A DNA stretch of 60,246 nt from an uncultured Clostridia bacterium (lineage in GTDB: Bacteria > Bacillota > Clostridia > UBA1381). Positions 60,213 to 60,246 of this stretch are shown one piece after another. Location: NCBI GenBank assembly GCA_947624165.1, contig CANQJC010000011.1, positions 1 through 60,246 on the forward strand, written 5' to 3'. Each line of letters begins with the position of its first letter. Position 1 is the first letter of the stretch. Below the pieces are notes generated by a model, which saw nothing but the letters and a program-made list of their open reading frames with translations, was not told the origin of the DNA and did no database searches. Made by a program: the position numbers and the translations under genes.

Positions 60213-60246
60213 AGTGATCAAGAATATGAAGAAGCGAGCAGGATAT

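Overview
This is chromosomal DNA of a low-to-moderate GC Gram-positive anaerobe, most likely a member of the Clostridia. The evidence is the SLH-domain S-layer protein, clean AAGGAGG ribosome binding sites with frequent TTG and GTG starts, a membrane pyrophosphatase, the anaerobic CbiK/CbiMNQO cobalt branch, a Dlt-type cell-envelope acylation locus and SigA-type promoters (TTGACA, 17 bases, TATAAT) before most operons. The genus cannot be fixed from the sequence. Nearly all of the window is host backbone; only the first ~2.05 kb looks like the end of an integrated element.

Region 1-2.1 kb: a truncated membrane/coiled-coil gene, a tyrosine integrase and a tRNA-Ala(CGC) whose 3' end faces the integrase, as at the edge of a tRNA-integrated element extending left of the window. 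Region 2.2-8.7 kb: a ThiF/MoeB-family enzyme lacking the usual cysteine, the ilvB-ilvN-ilvC branched-chain amino acid operon with a structured leader, and asparagine synthetase. Region 8.7-16.3 kb (minus strand): a 25-residue membrane peptide with a start-codon hairpin, rodA, purA, a copper-amine-oxidase-domain secreted protein, purB, purC and a MATE pump. Region 16.4-28.3 kb: a glycolipid-type glycosyltransferase, a pseudouridine synthase, a CapA-like protein, a K+-dependent-type membrane pyrophosphatase, a three-gene ABC importer (COG2984/4120/1101 type) and a large cytoplasmic GH78 alpha-L-rhamnosidase. Region 28.3-35.7 kb (minus strand): ilvE, the potABCD polyamine importer, a YdcZ-type transporter preceded by a candidate small structured RNA, and a VTC-domain polyphosphate polymerase paired with a DUF4956 membrane protein.

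Region 35.9-41.6 kb: a 973-residue S-layer protein with a long repeat-rich upstream region, RNase H1, and a HIRAN-domain protein with an unrecognised membrane protein. Region 41.7-51.6 kb: a cobalamin-riboswitch-controlled operon (cbiM-N-Q-O cobalt import, cbiL, a CobA-HemD fusion, hemB, precorrin-2 dehydrogenase, cbiK) and, divergently, hemL with a PflX-type radical SAM gene. Together these cover the route from glutamate-1-semialdehyde to cobalt-sirohydrochlorin, apart from HemC, which is not in the window.

Region 51.6-60.1 kb is the most unusual part. It is a minus-strand operon behind a consensus promoter, with two tandem DltA-like amino-acid adenylation enzymes, one DltC-like carrier, a DltB-like MBOAT acyltransferase, an SGNH-like protein where DltD would be, a 35-residue DltX-type microprotein ending FIYEAF, and a large FG-GAP beta-propeller lipoprotein. 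I read it as a variant envelope-polymer aminoacylation system with two adenylation inputs and a dedicated surface lipoprotein.
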